Shown here in pieces: positions 1-9,026 of a stretch of DNA of 64,000 nt. The number at the start of each line of letters is the position of its first letter. The first letter of the stretch is position 1. Origin of the DNA: Bradyrhizobium sp. OK095. Lineage in GTDB: Bacteria > Pseudomonadota > Alphaproteobacteria > Rhizobiales > Xanthobacteraceae. The DNA lies in NCBI RefSeq assembly GCF_900109945.1, contig NZ_FOBX01000014.1, positions 62,001 through 126,000 on the forward strand, written 5' to 3'. The notes beneath the pieces were generated by a model that saw only the letters and a program-made list of their open reading frames with translations, ran no database searches and was not told where the DNA came from. The position numbers and the translations under genes are program-made.

Positions 1-237
1 GAGAAGGCGAAGTCGACGCCGGTGTTCGCTCCGGGCCTGTCCAATCTCGCTCAGATGGGCGCCGTTCACATGACATGGAGCAATGCCGCTTCGCTCGCCG
101 ACCAGTTAGAGGCGTTGCTGGCCGACATGCCGACCGCGCAGGATCGGCGGGATGCGTTCGGCAAGGAACGTGGCGGCCGGCTGAAGGCCGCCGAGATCGC
201 GGAGCGCGTTCGTGACCTCGCCCTGCAAGTGCGCTGA
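1..237 (+). CDS. mdcE: Malonate decarboxylase gamma subunit, C-terminal end (partial)
   Basis: Only the last 78 codons are inside the window; the gene begins upstream, and the reading frame is open from base 1 to the TGA at 235-237. The visible peptide includes a segment FAPGLSNLAQMGAVHM typical of the end of MdcE, the carboxytransferase-like subunit that with MdcD releases CO2 from malonyl-ACP in the cytoplasmic malonate decarboxylase complex. The call rests mostly on context: mdcG, mdcB, a malonate carrier gene and mdcH follow directly on the same strand, and the next gene overlaps this one by 26 bases, indicating one operon. Similarity alone over so short a stretch would not be decisive. 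Confidence 0.8.
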   Translation, partial: EKAKSTPVFAPGLSNLAQMGAVHMTWSNAASLADQLEALLADMPTAQDRRDAFGKERGGRLKAAEIAERVRDLALQVR

Positions 238-892
238 GCGTTCCCCCGGTCGTCATGACCTCGTCTTCGTCAGCCCGGCAGGCTGGCGCGAGATACTGGA
301 TGCCCGCGGTGATCTCGCAGGCGAGCCCCTTGTCGCGCGCTGGCCTAGAATGGGATGGCCGACGATCAGGCGGCGCGCATTGCCAGGCGAGGCAAGCGGC
401 CTCGCTTTGGGCCTGCCCTTGCCGCCCTCGGCCGGCAAGAAGCGCATCTCCCTTCTGGTTGATATCGACCACGTCGCCTCGGTCGCGAGGCCGCCATTGC
501 TACGCCAGGCGCGGGCTTACGCGCCGCGCAACTGGTGGCAGGCGCTCGACCGGCTCGACGCCCTGGCGCTTCGCCATGGGGTGGAGGCGCGCGTCTTCGG
601 CAGCTTGGCCTGGCAATCGCTGACCGGGCTCGACTACGTGACCACGAGTTCCGACCTCGATGTCCTCTACGAATTTCGCCGCGAGACCGACATCGATCGT
701 TTCGTCGCCGATGTCGCCGCGATCGAAACCGATGCGCCGATGCGGCTTGATGGCGAGCTGATGGGTGCCGACGGCGCTGCGGTGAACTGGCGCGAATTCC
801 ACGGCGGCGCGAGCGAGCTTCTGGTCAAGCGTATCGAGAGCGCCGTCCTGCTCGGCAGGCATCAATTCATGTCGGGAGCTATGGGATCATGA
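212..892 (+). CDS. mdcG: Malonate decarboxylase holo-ACP synthase (phosphoribosyl-dephospho-CoA transferase)
   Basis: Protein of 226 residues. MdcG attaches the 2'-(5''-triphosphoribosyl)-3'-dephospho-CoA prosthetic group to the acyl carrier subunit MdcC. The sequence has a start HDLVFVSPAGW (about residues 15-25) and a nucleotidyltransferase-like signature, GS at 130-131 followed by SDLD at 147-150, which fits the family. The GTG at 212 is the only start seen that keeps the conserved N-terminal segment; it overlaps the end of mdcE by 26 bases. The TGA at 890-892 overlaps the ATG of mdcB, so the genes are translationally coupled. Length agrees with the usual 200-220 residues. Confidence 0.85.
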   Translation: MTSPCKCAERSPGRHDLVFVSPAGWREILDARGDLAGEPLVARWPRMGWPTIRRRALPGEASGLALGLPLPPSAGKKRISLLVDIDHVASVARPPLLRQARAYAPRNWWQALDRLDALALRHGVEARVFGSLAWQSLTGLDYVTTSSDLDVLYEFRRETDIDRFVADVAAIETDAPMRLDGELMGADGAAVNWREFHGGASELLVKRIESAVLLGRHQFMSGAMGS

Positions 893-1770
893 TCACTACG
901 GCTGCGAGAGGCGTGGAACGGCCGATTCTGCGCCCGGCGCGGATGACGCCCGATGTCTCTGCGATCGGCGCCGTCGCCGCCGATTGCCTCGTCGAGGAGC
1001 TCGAAACCTGGCCGAAGCCGGGGCTCGTGAGCCATGTCGACAATGGCAGTCACGACGATATGGACGCGGGCACGTTTCGTCGCAGCGCTGCGGCTATCAG
1101 GCCCTATCTGCAACGTCTGGCCGATGCCGGCGCGCTTGGCTGCGGCATGGGGCGGCTGCGGATCATCGGCCTGGAGGCGGAGCGCGCCATGTTCGCGGCG
1201 ACTGCGGGGATCAACACGCACCGTGGCGCGATCTTCGGACTCGGACTGCTGTGCGCGGCGGCCGGCGCGAAGGCCGGCGGGTTGGTCGATCCCGCCCTTC
1301 CGCTCGGCGATGTCGTGGCGCGGCTGTGGGGCGACAGCATCCTCGATGGTCCGGTGCTGCTGCACAGCCATGGCAGCGTGGCCCGCCGCCGCTTTCGCGC
1401 GGGCGGTGCGCGCATCGAGGCCGCGATGGGATTTCCCAGCGTCTACGGAATCGGCTTGCCGGCCTTGCGGAGAGCCGTGCCTGTCTTGCCGGAGAATATG
1501 CAAGCCGCCCGGGTCGAGGCGTGCTTTGCCCTGATCGCGTCCGTCGAAGACACCAACCTCCTGCATCGGGGCGGGCTCGACGGCCTTCGCTTTGCGCATG
1601 ACGCGGCGCGTCGCTTCATCGCTTCAGGCGGTGTCTGCGCGCCCGGCTGGCGTGCACGGGCGCAATCGATCCACGAAAGCTTCGTTGCACGTCGTCTCAG
1701 CCCGGGCGGATCGGCCGACCTGCTTGCAATGACGCTCTTCGTCGAAGCTCATGAGAGGCTGAGCACATGA
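889..1770 (+). CDS. mdcB: Triphosphoribosyl-dephospho-CoA synthase
   Basis: Protein of 293 residues of the CitG/MdcB family. It makes the prosthetic-group precursor from ATP and dephospho-CoA for MdcG to transfer. The diagnostic stretch is KPGLVSHVDNGSHDDMD at about residues 43-59, matching the family pattern of PKPGLV, an Asn-Gly and a His-x-Asp-Met. A second family region around residues 105-125 contains THRGAIFGLG. The start ATG at 889 overlaps the mdcG stop, and its own TGA at 1768-1770 overlaps the ATG of the next gene, so the three genes form a tightly coupled unit. Confidence 0.88.
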   Translation: MITTAARGVERPILRPARMTPDVSAIGAVAADCLVEELETWPKPGLVSHVDNGSHDDMDAGTFRRSAAAIRPYLQRLADAGALGCGMGRLRIIGLEAERAMFAATAGINTHRGAIFGLGLLCAAAGAKAGGLVDPALPLGDVVARLWGDSILDGPVLLHSHGSVARRRFRAGGARIEAAMGFPSVYGIGLPALRRAVPVLPENMQAARVEACFALIASVEDTNLLHRGGLDGLRFAHDAARRFIASGGVCAPGWRARAQSIHESFVARRLSPGGSADLLAMTLFVEAHERLST

Positions 1771-2717
1771 CGTCCAATGCAATATTGATGGCGCTGGTGC
1801 CGGTCTTCTTCGTTCTGCTGTTGGGATACGCCGCCGGCAAGTTTCATGTCGTCGACAATCTCCACGTCGATGCTCTCAATGCACTCGTGATGGATTTTGC
1901 GCTGCCGGCCTCTCTGTTCGCGGCGACCGCCTCGGCGCCGCGCCGTGAGATGATCGACCAGGTCCCGCTCTTCCTGGTGCTCGGCGTGACGATGCTGCTG
2001 CTCTATCTCGCGTGGTATCTTGCCGCCCGCAGGTTCTCCAAGGTCTCCCGGTCGGAGGCGTCGTTACAGGCGTTGACGATTGGCTTTCCGAATCTCGCCG
2101 GCGTGGGTCTTCCGATCATGACGTCGGTCGTGGGGCCGGCCGGCACCGTCCCGGTTGCCGTTGCATTGGCGGCGGGCTCGATCCTCATCAGTCCGCTGAC
2201 CCTGATTATCGCGGAAATGGGCGCCACGGAGGCGCGCGGCGAGCAAATGGCGGCGCGGCAGGTCCTGACAGCGGTCCGGCGTGCGATCACCAAGCCGGTG
2301 GTGCTCGCGCCCGCGCTTGGCATTCTGTTCTCGTTGTCGGATGTGAGCCTCGACGCGCTGGCCCATGCGAGCCTCGCGCTGATCGGAAAGTCGGCCGCCG
2401 GCGTCGCCCTGTTCCTCACCGGGGCCATTCTGTCGGCGCAATCGTTTCGGCTGGATTGGAAGGTCACCGCTGCAACGGTGGCCTCGGACATCGTCCGCCC
2501 GCTGTTGGCTGTCGCGGTCATTCGCGTCATACCGATCCCGCAGGATGCGGCGAAAACGGCTATTCTGCTCGCCGCAGTCCCCTCGGGCTTTTTCGGAATC
2601 TTGTTCGCGGTCAACTACCGGCTGGATTCCGCAACGGCAGGGTCCATGGTCATCGCCAGCACGGGATTCAGCGCCGTCACCTTGGCGATTGCGATCGCAA
2701 TATTCTTTCCCCATTAG
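1767..2717 (+). CDS. mdcF: AEC family transporter, probable malonate carrier
   Basis: Protein of 316 residues, strongly hydrophobic, with about ten predicted membrane segments in two groups separated by a basic central loop (around residues 155-175). It belongs to the auxin efflux carrier (AEC) family. Typical features are the start LVPVFFVLLLGYAAGK, the segment GFPNLAGVGLPI near residues 106-117, and the C-terminal VPSGFFGILFA. Position inside the mdc operon, overlapping mdcB by 4 bases, points to malonate uptake; MdcF is the AEC-type carrier of such operons. Substrate is inferred from context only. The symbol varies between genomes (mdcF or mdcL). Confidence 0.8.
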   Translation: MTSNAILMALVPVFFVLLLGYAAGKFHVVDNLHVDALNALVMDFALPASLFAATASAPRREMIDQVPLFLVLGVTMLLLYLAWYLAARRFSKVSRSEASLQALTIGFPNLAGVGLPIMTSVVGPAGTVPVAVALAAGSILISPLTLIIAEMGATEARGEQMAARQVLTAVRRAITKPVVLAPALGILFSLSDVSLDALAHASLALIGKSAAGVALFLTGAILSAQSFRLDWKVTAATVASDIVRPLLAVAVIRVIPIPQDAAKTAILLAAVPSGFFGILFAVNYRLDSATAGSMVIASTGFSAVTLAIAIAIFFPH

Positions 2718-2726
2718 GCCGCGACC

Positions 2727-3665
2727 ATGACGCTCGCGATCCTGTGTTCGGGGCAAGGCAGGCAGCACCGGGAGATGTTCGCTCTCACGGGCGATGCGCC
2801 GGAAGCCGAGCACCTGTTCGCCCACGCGGCGACATTGCTTCGTGGCAAGGATCCACGCGATTTTGTGCGCGATGAACCCGATGAGGTACTGCACCGCAAC
2901 GATGCCGGCCAGATTCTCTGCACCTTGCAGCCGCTCGCCGCGGCGTGCGCGCTTGGAGATACCGTTTCACGCGGCGTCATCATTGCCGGCTATAGTGTCG
3001 GCGAGGTCGCGGCCTGGGGCGTCGGCGGCTTGTTCGATGCGACCGCCACACTCGATCTCGTGGCGCGCCGCGCGGAAGCGATGGATGCGGCCACGCGCGC
3101 CGGCGACGGGCTGATCTTCGTCCGCGGTCTTTCGCCAGACGAGGTCAGTCGCCTTTGCGAGCGTCACGGCGCAGCGATCGCCATCGTCAATCCCGGCGAT
3201 GCCTTTGTCATCGGCGGCGGCCGTGAGGCGCTGAGCAAAATTGCCGCAGACGCGCGGGCGATGCACGCGCCAAGGATCGTCGCGTTACCGGTTGAGGTTG
3301 CCTCTCACACCAAACGGCTCGCCGCAGCGTCTGCCGCATTTCGTGAGACCTTGCGCCTGGCGCCGGCGGTGTTTCCGCCGAGAACCGGCGCGCGCGTTCT
3401 GAGCGGAATAGATGCCGCTCCTGTCGTCTCGCTCAAGACAGGTCTCGACAAGCTTGCCGCGCAGATCTCACACACCGTGCAATGGGCCGATTGCCTGCAA
3501 GCCTGTGTCGAAGCGGGCGCGACGGGCTTTCTCGAGCTCGGTCCGGGGCACGCGCTGAGCGGCATGGCTGCGGACATCGCGCCCGGAGTTCCGGCGCGTT
3601 CGCTGGATGATTTCAGGAGCCTTCAGGGCGTCCGCGCCTGGGTTGCGCGTCACTCGAGCGGTTAG
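2727..3665 (+). CDS. mdcH: Malonate decarboxylase epsilon subunit (malonyl-CoA:ACP malonyltransferase)
   Basis: Protein of 312 residues of the FabD-like acyltransferase fold. It charges the MdcC carrier with malonate in the start-up reaction of the decarboxylase cycle. Visible active-site elements are the GQG oxyanion loop at residues 9-11, the nucleophile elbow GYSVGE with Ser90, and a His near residue 194 in ASHTKRL where FabD has its catalytic His. The C-terminal FLELGPGHALSGMA is also family-like. It starts 9 bases after the stop of the carrier gene and closes the operon. No obvious plus-strand U-rich terminator follows; the hairpin at 3723-3750 reads better from the other strand. Confidence 0.88.
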   Translation: MTLAILCSGQGRQHREMFALTGDAPEAEHLFAHAATLLRGKDPRDFVRDEPDEVLHRNDAGQILCTLQPLAAACALGDTVSRGVIIAGYSVGEVAAWGVGGLFDATATLDLVARRAEAMDAATRAGDGLIFVRGLSPDEVSRLCERHGAAIAIVNPGDAFVIGGGREALSKIAADARAMHAPRIVALPVEVASHTKRLAAASAAFRETLRLAPAVFPPRTGARVLSGIDAAPVVSLKTGLDKLAAQISHTVQWADCLQACVEAGATGFLELGPGHALSGMAADIAPGVPARSLDDFRSLQGVRAWVARHSSG

Positions 3666-3715
3666 CGCCGGCGAGTTGCCGAACGGACGACGCCTTGGAT
3701 CGTGCTGCGCTGTTG

Positions 3716-3750
3716 AAAAAAAGGGGCCGTCCGTGGGGGAGGACGGCCCC
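3716..3750 (-). terminator. Rho-independent terminator for the leftward AraC gene
   Basis: GGGGCCGTCC at 3723-3732 pairs perfectly with GGACGGCCCC at 3741-3750 around an 8-base loop. On the minus strand the stem is followed by seven T (A at 3716-3722 on the plus strand), the layout of an intrinsic terminator for the leftward gene ending at 3887. Plus-strand transcripts of the mdc operon meet the same stem but only AAAA after it, so it is at best a partial barrier for them. Confidence 0.75.
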
Positions 3751-3886
3751 AAAATGCTCGTCTGCCCAGGGAGGAGAGAGGCTCGAGCGGTGACTTGGGG
3801 GGTCTTAGTCACCTAACATCCACAGCATCGCCGATCCCGCAGCCGAAGTATTTCACGAACTCCCGTGGTTTCTCATTTCGCATGAT

Positions 3887-4966
3887 TCACGAGAGGTCCG
3901 CGGGCAGCACGTAAGACACGGCCTTGCGTGTCGACTCCGGATCGCCGCCGGAGAGCCTGGACGAAGCCAGCGCGTTCCGGCTGGCGCATCGCCAGCGCGC
4001 CGGCGTGTCACTCGTGATCCGTTTGAAGACGGTCGAGAAATGTGCCTGCGTGCAGAAGCCGACGGTCAGCGCCACCTCGGCCAGGGCCGTGTCGGAATTC
4101 AACAGCAGCGATTTCGCGCGCTCGATGCGCTGATGCAGCAGGTATTCCCGCGGCCGGTATCCCGTCGCGACGCGAAACTGGGCCGCGAAATGCATCCGTG
4201 ACAGTCCCGCGACCTTGGCAAGCTCGGACAGACTGATGCAGTGGTCGAAATGCGTCCCGACATAGTCCTCGACCCGCCGCAGCCGCCATTTCGGCAAGGC
4301 ATTGACTTTCGCGTGCGGCAGCTCGCGCCGGGCCAGGTGCATGGCCAGTGTCTGGCCGATGCAGCGCGCGAATTCCCGGTCGGCCGAATGGCCGCGTTCG
4401 GTCAGCGCTTTTGCGAGCTGCTCGGCGAAGGGGTCGCGGAGCAGGACGAGGTCGTTGAGGCTCTCTGCCGAGGCAGGTCCTGCTCCAGGCCTGAGGGGCG
4501 GAAAATAACTGCTGGCAGAGACGTGGAAGTGCAGGAAATCGCACGGCGCGTAGAATTGCGCACTGAGCTGCTGCGACGGTGCGCCGATATAGAGCGTGCC
4601 GGCCGGCATGACGCCGTCGAAGATGGTGTGACGGCCTCTGGTCAGCTTGAGGCGGGTCGTCGTCAAGGCGATGGCGAAGAAGTATCGGTCGGTGGGCGTC
4701 GTCGCGTCTTCGTGCCTTATGCCTGTTGGCGCACAGGTCCAGCGCGAGATCGTGATGTCCTCGGGCGCGTTCCCGGCACGCTGGAGGGGCTGGCGCCACC
4801 TTCGTTCGAGAGGAAATGCCCGGGTCTCTCGCAGGGAATCAGAGTCGCGACGGCTGGGTCGATACGTCAACCCAGCTCCGGCCGCTTGCATATCGTTGAG
4901 CATTGCTTGTCCCCGTCTTTTGGATTCGGCGGCCGACGTGACGGCTGCCGAATGCAATTGGTTCAT
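3887..4966 (-). CDS. AraC family transcriptional regulator
   Basis: Protein of 359 residues. The C-terminal third (about residues 235-335) is a two-helix-turn-helix AraC domain: ISLSELAKVAGLSRMHFAAQF for the first motif and a typical end with GFCTQAHFSTVFKR. The N-terminal part (about 60-220) resembles a cupin-like effector or dimerisation domain without a recognisable ligand signature. It lies downstream of, and in the same direction as, the efflux genes 5143-8395, separated by 176 bases, so it may be a local regulator. Its C-terminal domain is closely related to the divergent AraC protein at 12022. An alternative start is the internal ATG MLNDMQAAGAG about 20 codons in. Target and inducer are unknown. 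Confidence 0.85.
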   Translation of the reverse strand: MNQLHSAAVTSAAESKRRGQAMLNDMQAAGAGLTYRPSRRDSDSLRETRAFPLERRWRQPLQRAGNAPEDITISRWTCAPTGIRHEDATTPTDRYFFAIALTTTRLKLTRGRHTIFDGVMPAGTLYIGAPSQQLSAQFYAPCDFLHFHVSASSYFPPLRPGAGPASAESLNDLVLLRDPFAEQLAKALTERGHSADREFARCIGQTLAMHLARRELPHAKVNALPKWRLRRVEDYVGTHFDHCISLSELAKVAGLSRMHFAAQFRVATGYRPREYLLHQRIERAKSLLLNSDTALAEVALTVGFCTQAHFSTVFKRITSDTPARWRCASRNALASSRLSGGDPESTRKAVSYVLPADLS

Positions 4967-5142
4967 GCTCGAACGATAGGTGCGATATCACCGCGGGGCT
5001 CGTTAAGGATGCTTAAGCGGTATTAGATTTTGCAAATGCGATAGGTGCGGCTGTGTGTTGCAAAAAGCTAAATTAAATCAAATGGATCGAGCGCCCCTGC
5101 CGCGGCGTGTGAGGTTCGAGCGACGAGAGACGCACGCCTGAT

Positions 5143-6288
5143 TCAGGGCAGGCGTGGTGACGCGTCGATGCCGGGTGTGAGGCCGGGCGCGATCGTCTGT
5201 GCCGGGGGAACCGCGGGTTCGCGCGAATACGGAATCGCTTCCACGTCCGGGCGCTGCTGGGATGTGGCCTGGAGGCAGTTCGGGCGCGGTGGACGTCCTG
5301 CGCCGAACAGATCAGTGACGGGATCGACGAAGCTCGTGCGGAACAGGTCGAGCCGGGTTTGGCGATCGCTCGCGGAGGGCTCACGGATCGTCACCGTCGC
5401 CGTCATGCCGGAGACCAGCGGCACATCCGGCGGCACCGTGTCGATGGCGACGCGAACCGGCACGCGCTGCGCAAGCCGCACCCAGGTGTAGATCGGGTCG
5501 ACATTGGGCAGGCCCTGCGTGCCCACGGCGGCGTTCGACACGCTGATGCCGCGTGTCACGGTCTTCACATGCCCGAGAATCGGCTTGGCGTAACCAACCA
5601 GCTGCGCTTCGGCGCGATCGCCGATGCAGACACCGGCCATCTTGGTCTCCTCGAAATAGCCGTCGATCCAGAAACTGTTGGAATCGATCACCGAAATGTT
5701 GCTGATTCCGGTGACGGCATAGTCGCCTGCGCGCAGCAGGAGATTGGTGACGTAGCCATCGACGGGACTGGCCACATTGGTCCGTTTCAGGTTCAGTTCT
5801 GCCTGGGCAAGCTGGTGCACCGCCGCCGCATAGGCGGCCTTCGCCTGCGCCGCGTTGCCGGCAAAGATCTGCTGCTCTTCGGGTGTTGTCGCAAGGTTGG
5901 ACAGATGCTGGCGGCGGTCGAATTCGGCCTGCTTCACTTCAAGATCCGCCGCCCGCTGGTCGACGAGCGCCTTGCCGACACGGACGGCCACTTCGAAGTC
6001 GAAGGGATCGATGACGTAGAGGACGTCGCCCTTGTGGACGAACTGGTTGTCGCCCACAAGCAGCTCCACGATCTTGCCCGGAATTTGCGGCGCGACATTG
6101 GCGACCTGGACGCGCACGCTGCCGTTCCGCGTCCAGGGCGCCGTGACGTAGTGCTGCCATGTCGCAACCGATATCAAGATGGCGACCAGCGCGATGCCGA
6201 GGGTCGCCAGATGCTTGCCGGCGCTGAGCATGAAACGGCCGAAAGCCTTGCGCAACGGCGTTGCGGAGGGCGTCGCCTGTGCTTCCAT
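5143..6288 (-). CDS. HlyD/AaeA-like periplasmic adaptor of an efflux pump
   Basis: Protein of 381 residues. A single membrane anchor is at about residues 28-46 (LATLGIALVAILISV), followed by a biotinyl-lipoyl-like segment (APQIPGKIVELLV), a helical hairpin around residues 110-165, the second lipoyl half (ASPVDGYVTNLLLRAGDYA) and a beta-barrel domain. This is the membrane fusion protein layout of EmrA/AaeA. It is 11 bases from the DUF1656 gene 6300-6503 and follows a FUSC permease gene, the same trio as aaeB/aaeX/aaeA of aromatic-acid efflux. The tail after about residue 315 is Pro-rich and poorly conserved. The substrate is not visible from sequence. Confidence 0.85.
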   Translation of the reverse strand: MEAQATPSATPLRKAFGRFMLSAGKHLATLGIALVAILISVATWQHYVTAPWTRNGSVRVQVANVAPQIPGKIVELLVGDNQFVHKGDVLYVIDPFDFEVAVRVGKALVDQRAADLEVKQAEFDRRQHLSNLATTPEEQQIFAGNAAQAKAAYAAAVHQLAQAELNLKRTNVASPVDGYVTNLLLRAGDYAVTGISNISVIDSNSFWIDGYFEETKMAGVCIGDRAEAQLVGYAKPILGHVKTVTRGISVSNAAVGTQGLPNVDPIYTWVRLAQRVPVRVAIDTVPPDVPLVSGMTATVTIREPSASDRQTRLDLFRTSFVDPVTDLFGAGRPPRPNCLQATSQQRPDVEAIPYSREPAVPPAQTIAPGLTPGIDASPRLP

Positions 6289-6299
6289 GAATCGTCTCC

Positions 6300-6503
6300 C
6301 TAGAAGAACAGTGCGAGCATGCCGAATATCGCCACGTAGAGGCAGAGCTCGGCCAGTGAGGGGTTGCTGAAGACTCTCGCGAACTCGACGAAGCGCAGCA
6401 GCGGTCGGAGCATCAGGAACGCGAGCAGCGCAATGGCCGCATAGGAGACGATGGGAGCAATGAGAACGCCGCCGATCACGAGCTCCCGATAGGTGTTCGT
6501 CAT
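6300..6503 (-). CDS. DUF1656 small membrane protein (AaeX-like)
   Basis: Protein of 67 residues with two hydrophobic segments (about residues 9-32 and 48-67), beginning MTNTYRELVIGGVLIAP. This matches DUF1656/AaeX, a small inner-membrane protein almost always encoded between an aromatic-acid-type FUSC permease and its HlyD adaptor. Its ATG overlaps the stop of the FUSC gene by 4 bases, and the adaptor gene starts 11 bases downstream, so the three are one transcription unit. The biochemical role of the family is not established. Confidence 0.85.
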   Translation of the reverse strand: MTNTYRELVIGGVLIAPIVSYAAIALLAFLMLRPLLRFVEFARVFSNPSLAELCLYVAIFGMLALFF

Positions 6504-8395
6504 GGCCGTTTCCCTTGACTGAAATCGGTGGGAAGCTGCGAGGGTTGGAATGCGACGCCCGCCGTGACGAGCGCGGCGAGCGCCTGATCGGCGGAGATGT
6601 TGTGCTCGGCTGCGATCAGGCGCAGTGCCTCGGCGGCCGCCATGATTGCGTTATCATCTCGCAAGGTAAGCGCGGCTCGGGCGGCGGACGCCGCCTCCTT
6701 GAGCGGGCTTGCGGCCAATTGGTCCAACTCGGCGGCGCATCGGCGCAGGGTCGCCGCCTGATCGAACCAGCGCATGATGTCGGCTACGGCCTGATGCTTG
6801 GTCGCCGGCTCACCGTTGGCCGTCATGATCTGCTCGATTCGCGCCGCATCGCGAAATGCGGCTTCCCCGGGCGCGAGTTTCGGGGTGTGTCGGGAATCGA
6901 GACGGTCGAGGTCGCGATGGGCCTCGCCGACCAGCAAGCGGATCCGCTTGTCGCCCGACAGAGAGGGTAGCAGCAGCTGGACCGTAAAAACCAGCACCGC
7001 GGAAAGCAGGAGAAACAGACACGTCACCACAAATGCCTGCGGATCGTAACTTTGCGGATTGCTCGGCGCGAGGACGACCAGCATGAATACGAGGACCAGC
7101 CGGCCGATCGGCGACAGCACGCGGCTTGGCAGCGTGATCAGCAGCGCCGCGCCCGTCACGACGGGCGCAAGGCCGATCGCCAGCAACTGGAACTCGGATA
7201 CGCCGTTGAAGACGAGGTACTTCAGGATACCGGCCAGCACGCATGCGATCGGCATGGCAAAGACTGCCAGCATCGTGAAGCCGCGGGGGTCGGGAGCCGT
7301 CGAGCTCAGGCTGATGATGACGGCGACCAGGGTGAGACAAAGCGCGGTGCTCGGCCATCCCGCCATCACGAAGATCATTGCGATGAGCATGAAGTGAATC
7401 GCTGCCCTGACACCGCCCTCCGTTGCGATGCGTCGTGAACGGTACAGCGGGGCGCGCCATTGCTGGCGAGGATGCGTTCCGGTCTGCAGCGCTTCGAGGC
7501 TGCTGCGAATGTCTGCGCTGCTGTTGGCGATCTCGCGGAGCAAGACGTCCCGGCAGATCGTTGTCAGGCTGGCTTTGCGGTCGTTCCGGCCGTCCTGCGC
7601 CGCCGCGACGGGACGCGGCAGCACCGCCAGTGCGCGGGCGAGCGACACCCCGGTCACGAGATCAACCATTGCAGCGCGTGCAGCCGCACTTCTCGCGGTG
7701 CCGCTGCTCGATTCAGTGGTGAGACTTGCGATCTCCGGATGCAGGGACGCGATGTCGCGCAACATGTCCGCGGCAACCATTGCGGACGTAGCCTCGCCGT
7801 GGATGGCGTTCTGCGCGAAGTCCGATACCCGGAATTGCAGCGCCTCGAGACGGCTCGCCAGAACCGGATGATAGTCCGGTGCGGCCAGAACCTCATTCAC
7901 GAGTGCGACCGCAAGGACCCCGATGCCGATGGCCGCACCACGTGCGACGCCGGTCGGAAACACCTGCAGCGGCGTGTCGATCTGCTCGACGACGATCAGG
8001 GCGACCGTGATGCAGGAGAGCGCAGCCGCATAGGCGCGATTGCCGTCGAGCATGCCGGCCACATAGGTGCAAAGTCCGACCCAGATGGCCAATACCGCGA
8101 GCAGGAGGCCATCGGTCTGGGAAAATATGCCCGCGATCGCAATCGCGGCAATCACGCCGATGGCGGTTGCGAGCAGCCGGTAGCCGGCCTTTTCCATACC
8201 CTGACCGCGTGTCGGCAGCGCCAGCACGGCAACGGTCAGCGCTGCCGACGATGGGGATTCGAGCTCGAGCCAAAAGCTCACATAGAGCGCGAGGAGCATG
8301 GCCAGCCAGGCTCGCAGCGCGAAGACCCAGGAGCTTGCTGGAAAGCCGGCAAAGACCAGCGGACGCGGCGCGGCGGCGGTGGCGTTCACTGGCAT
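6500..8395 (-). CDS. FUSC family efflux permease (AaeB-like)
   Basis: Protein of 631 residues with the FUSC architecture: two hydrophobic blocks of about five to six membrane segments each (roughly residues 15-165 and 340-480), each followed by a long soluble helical region. The start FPASSWVFALRAWLAMLLALYVSFWLELESPSSAALTV is characteristic, with the aromatic and charged residues around WLELESP typical of the first helix. It is expected to act as the inner-membrane pump working with the DUF1656 and HlyD proteins encoded next. The family exports aromatic carboxylic acids such as p-hydroxybenzoate in E. coli; the substrate here is inferred only by family. A two-component system is encoded directly upstream on the same strand. 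Confidence 0.86.
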   Translation of the reverse strand: MPVNATAAAPRPLVFAGFPASSWVFALRAWLAMLLALYVSFWLELESPSSAALTVAVLALPTRGQGMEKAGYRLLATAIGVIAAIAIAGIFSQTDGLLLAVLAIWVGLCTYVAGMLDGNRAYAAALSCITVALIVVEQIDTPLQVFPTGVARGAAIGIGVLAVALVNEVLAAPDYHPVLASRLEALQFRVSDFAQNAIHGEATSAMVAADMLRDIASLHPEIASLTTESSSGTARSAAARAAMVDLVTGVSLARALAVLPRPVAAAQDGRNDRKASLTTICRDVLLREIANSSADIRSSLEALQTGTHPRQQWRAPLYRSRRIATEGGVRAAIHFMLIAMIFVMAGWPSTALCLTLVAVIISLSSTAPDPRGFTMLAVFAMPIACVLAGILKYLVFNGVSEFQLLAIGLAPVVTGAALLITLPSRVLSPIGRLVLVFMLVVLAPSNPQSYDPQAFVVTCLFLLLSAVLVFTVQLLLPSLSGDKRIRLLVGEAHRDLDRLDSRHTPKLAPGEAAFRDAARIEQIMTANGEPATKHQAVADIMRWFDQAATLRRCAAELDQLAASPLKEAASAARAALTLRDDNAIMAAAEALRLIAAEHNISADQALAALVTAGVAFQPSQLPTDFSQGKRP

Positions 8396-8548
8396 CGTGC
8401 CTTATCCGTTTCCGGCAGAGCCCGCGGCTCGGCCGATCTCGCGAAATCGACGCCGAATATGAGGTTTGCCGGGCTTGCCGGTATTTCCGCTCCGTCAACC
8501 GAGTTGTCGGAAAGCACGCTGGGCTCAGGTCGAAGGCCGTCTTGCGAA

Positions 8549-8926
8549 CTATGGCGCGTGGCCTGCCAGCGCCTCTTCGAGGCAGCGGATGATCTCGTCA
8601 CCGCTGGAGGGCTTGCCGAGATAGCAATGCGCGCCCGCGGCCATCACGCGCTGGCGCACGGTTTCGCTCGGAAACGCCGTCATGAAGATGATCGGGAAGT
8701 GACGCCCGGCGGCGATCAGCCGGGCCTGTAACTCGTCGCCGGTGATGACAGGCATCTGGACATCGGCGATCATGCATGCCGGATCGTCTCCCGGCGCATG
8801 CCGCAGGAAATCCATGCCGGACTCGTAGGCCTGGGCCTCGTAGCCGATCGAACGCACGAGGCTCGCAAGCGACGCGCGAACGCCGTCGTCGTCGTCCACG
8901 ATCGCAATCACCGGGGTTTTGGCCAT
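8549..8926 (-). CDS. Receiver-only response regulator (CheY/FixJ-N-like)
   Basis: Protein of 125 residues consisting of one receiver domain. The acidic pocket is in AIVDDDDGVR (residues 8-17), the phospho-acceptor Asp in MIADVQMP (about residue 55), the switch Thr in IIFMTAFP, and the conserved Lys in YLGKPSS. There is no output domain, so it must act through a partner, by phosphotransfer or as a phosphate sink. It lies between the FixJ-like gene at 9027 and the FUSC gene at 8395 on the same strand, with gaps of 100 and 153 bases. It is most like the receiver halves of FixJ/NodW-type regulators. Confidence 0.85.
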   Translation of the reverse strand: MAKTPVIAIVDDDDGVRASLASLVRSIGYEAQAYESGMDFLRHAPGDDPACMIADVQMPVITGDELQARLIAAGRHFPIIFMTAFPSETVRQRVMAAGAHCYLGKPSSGDEIIRCLEEALAGHAP

Positions 8927-9026
8927 GGGCGCACAATCCTGACCGCGGTGTTCCGCAAGGAGGGCATCTCCCTTTGCGCAGCCGATGGCGCCTTATGCAC
9001 CCGGGGCAGTCCCACCGGAATTATAC

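Noticed and set aside
253..865. Long open frames on the minus strand across mdcG
   Set aside because: They are mirror frames of a GC-rich gene; the plus-strand frame has the MdcG motifs and operon overlaps.
862..1599. A 245-codon minus-strand frame opposite mdcB
   Set aside because: Arg/Gln/His-rich composition without any domain, fully inside a clear mdcB gene.
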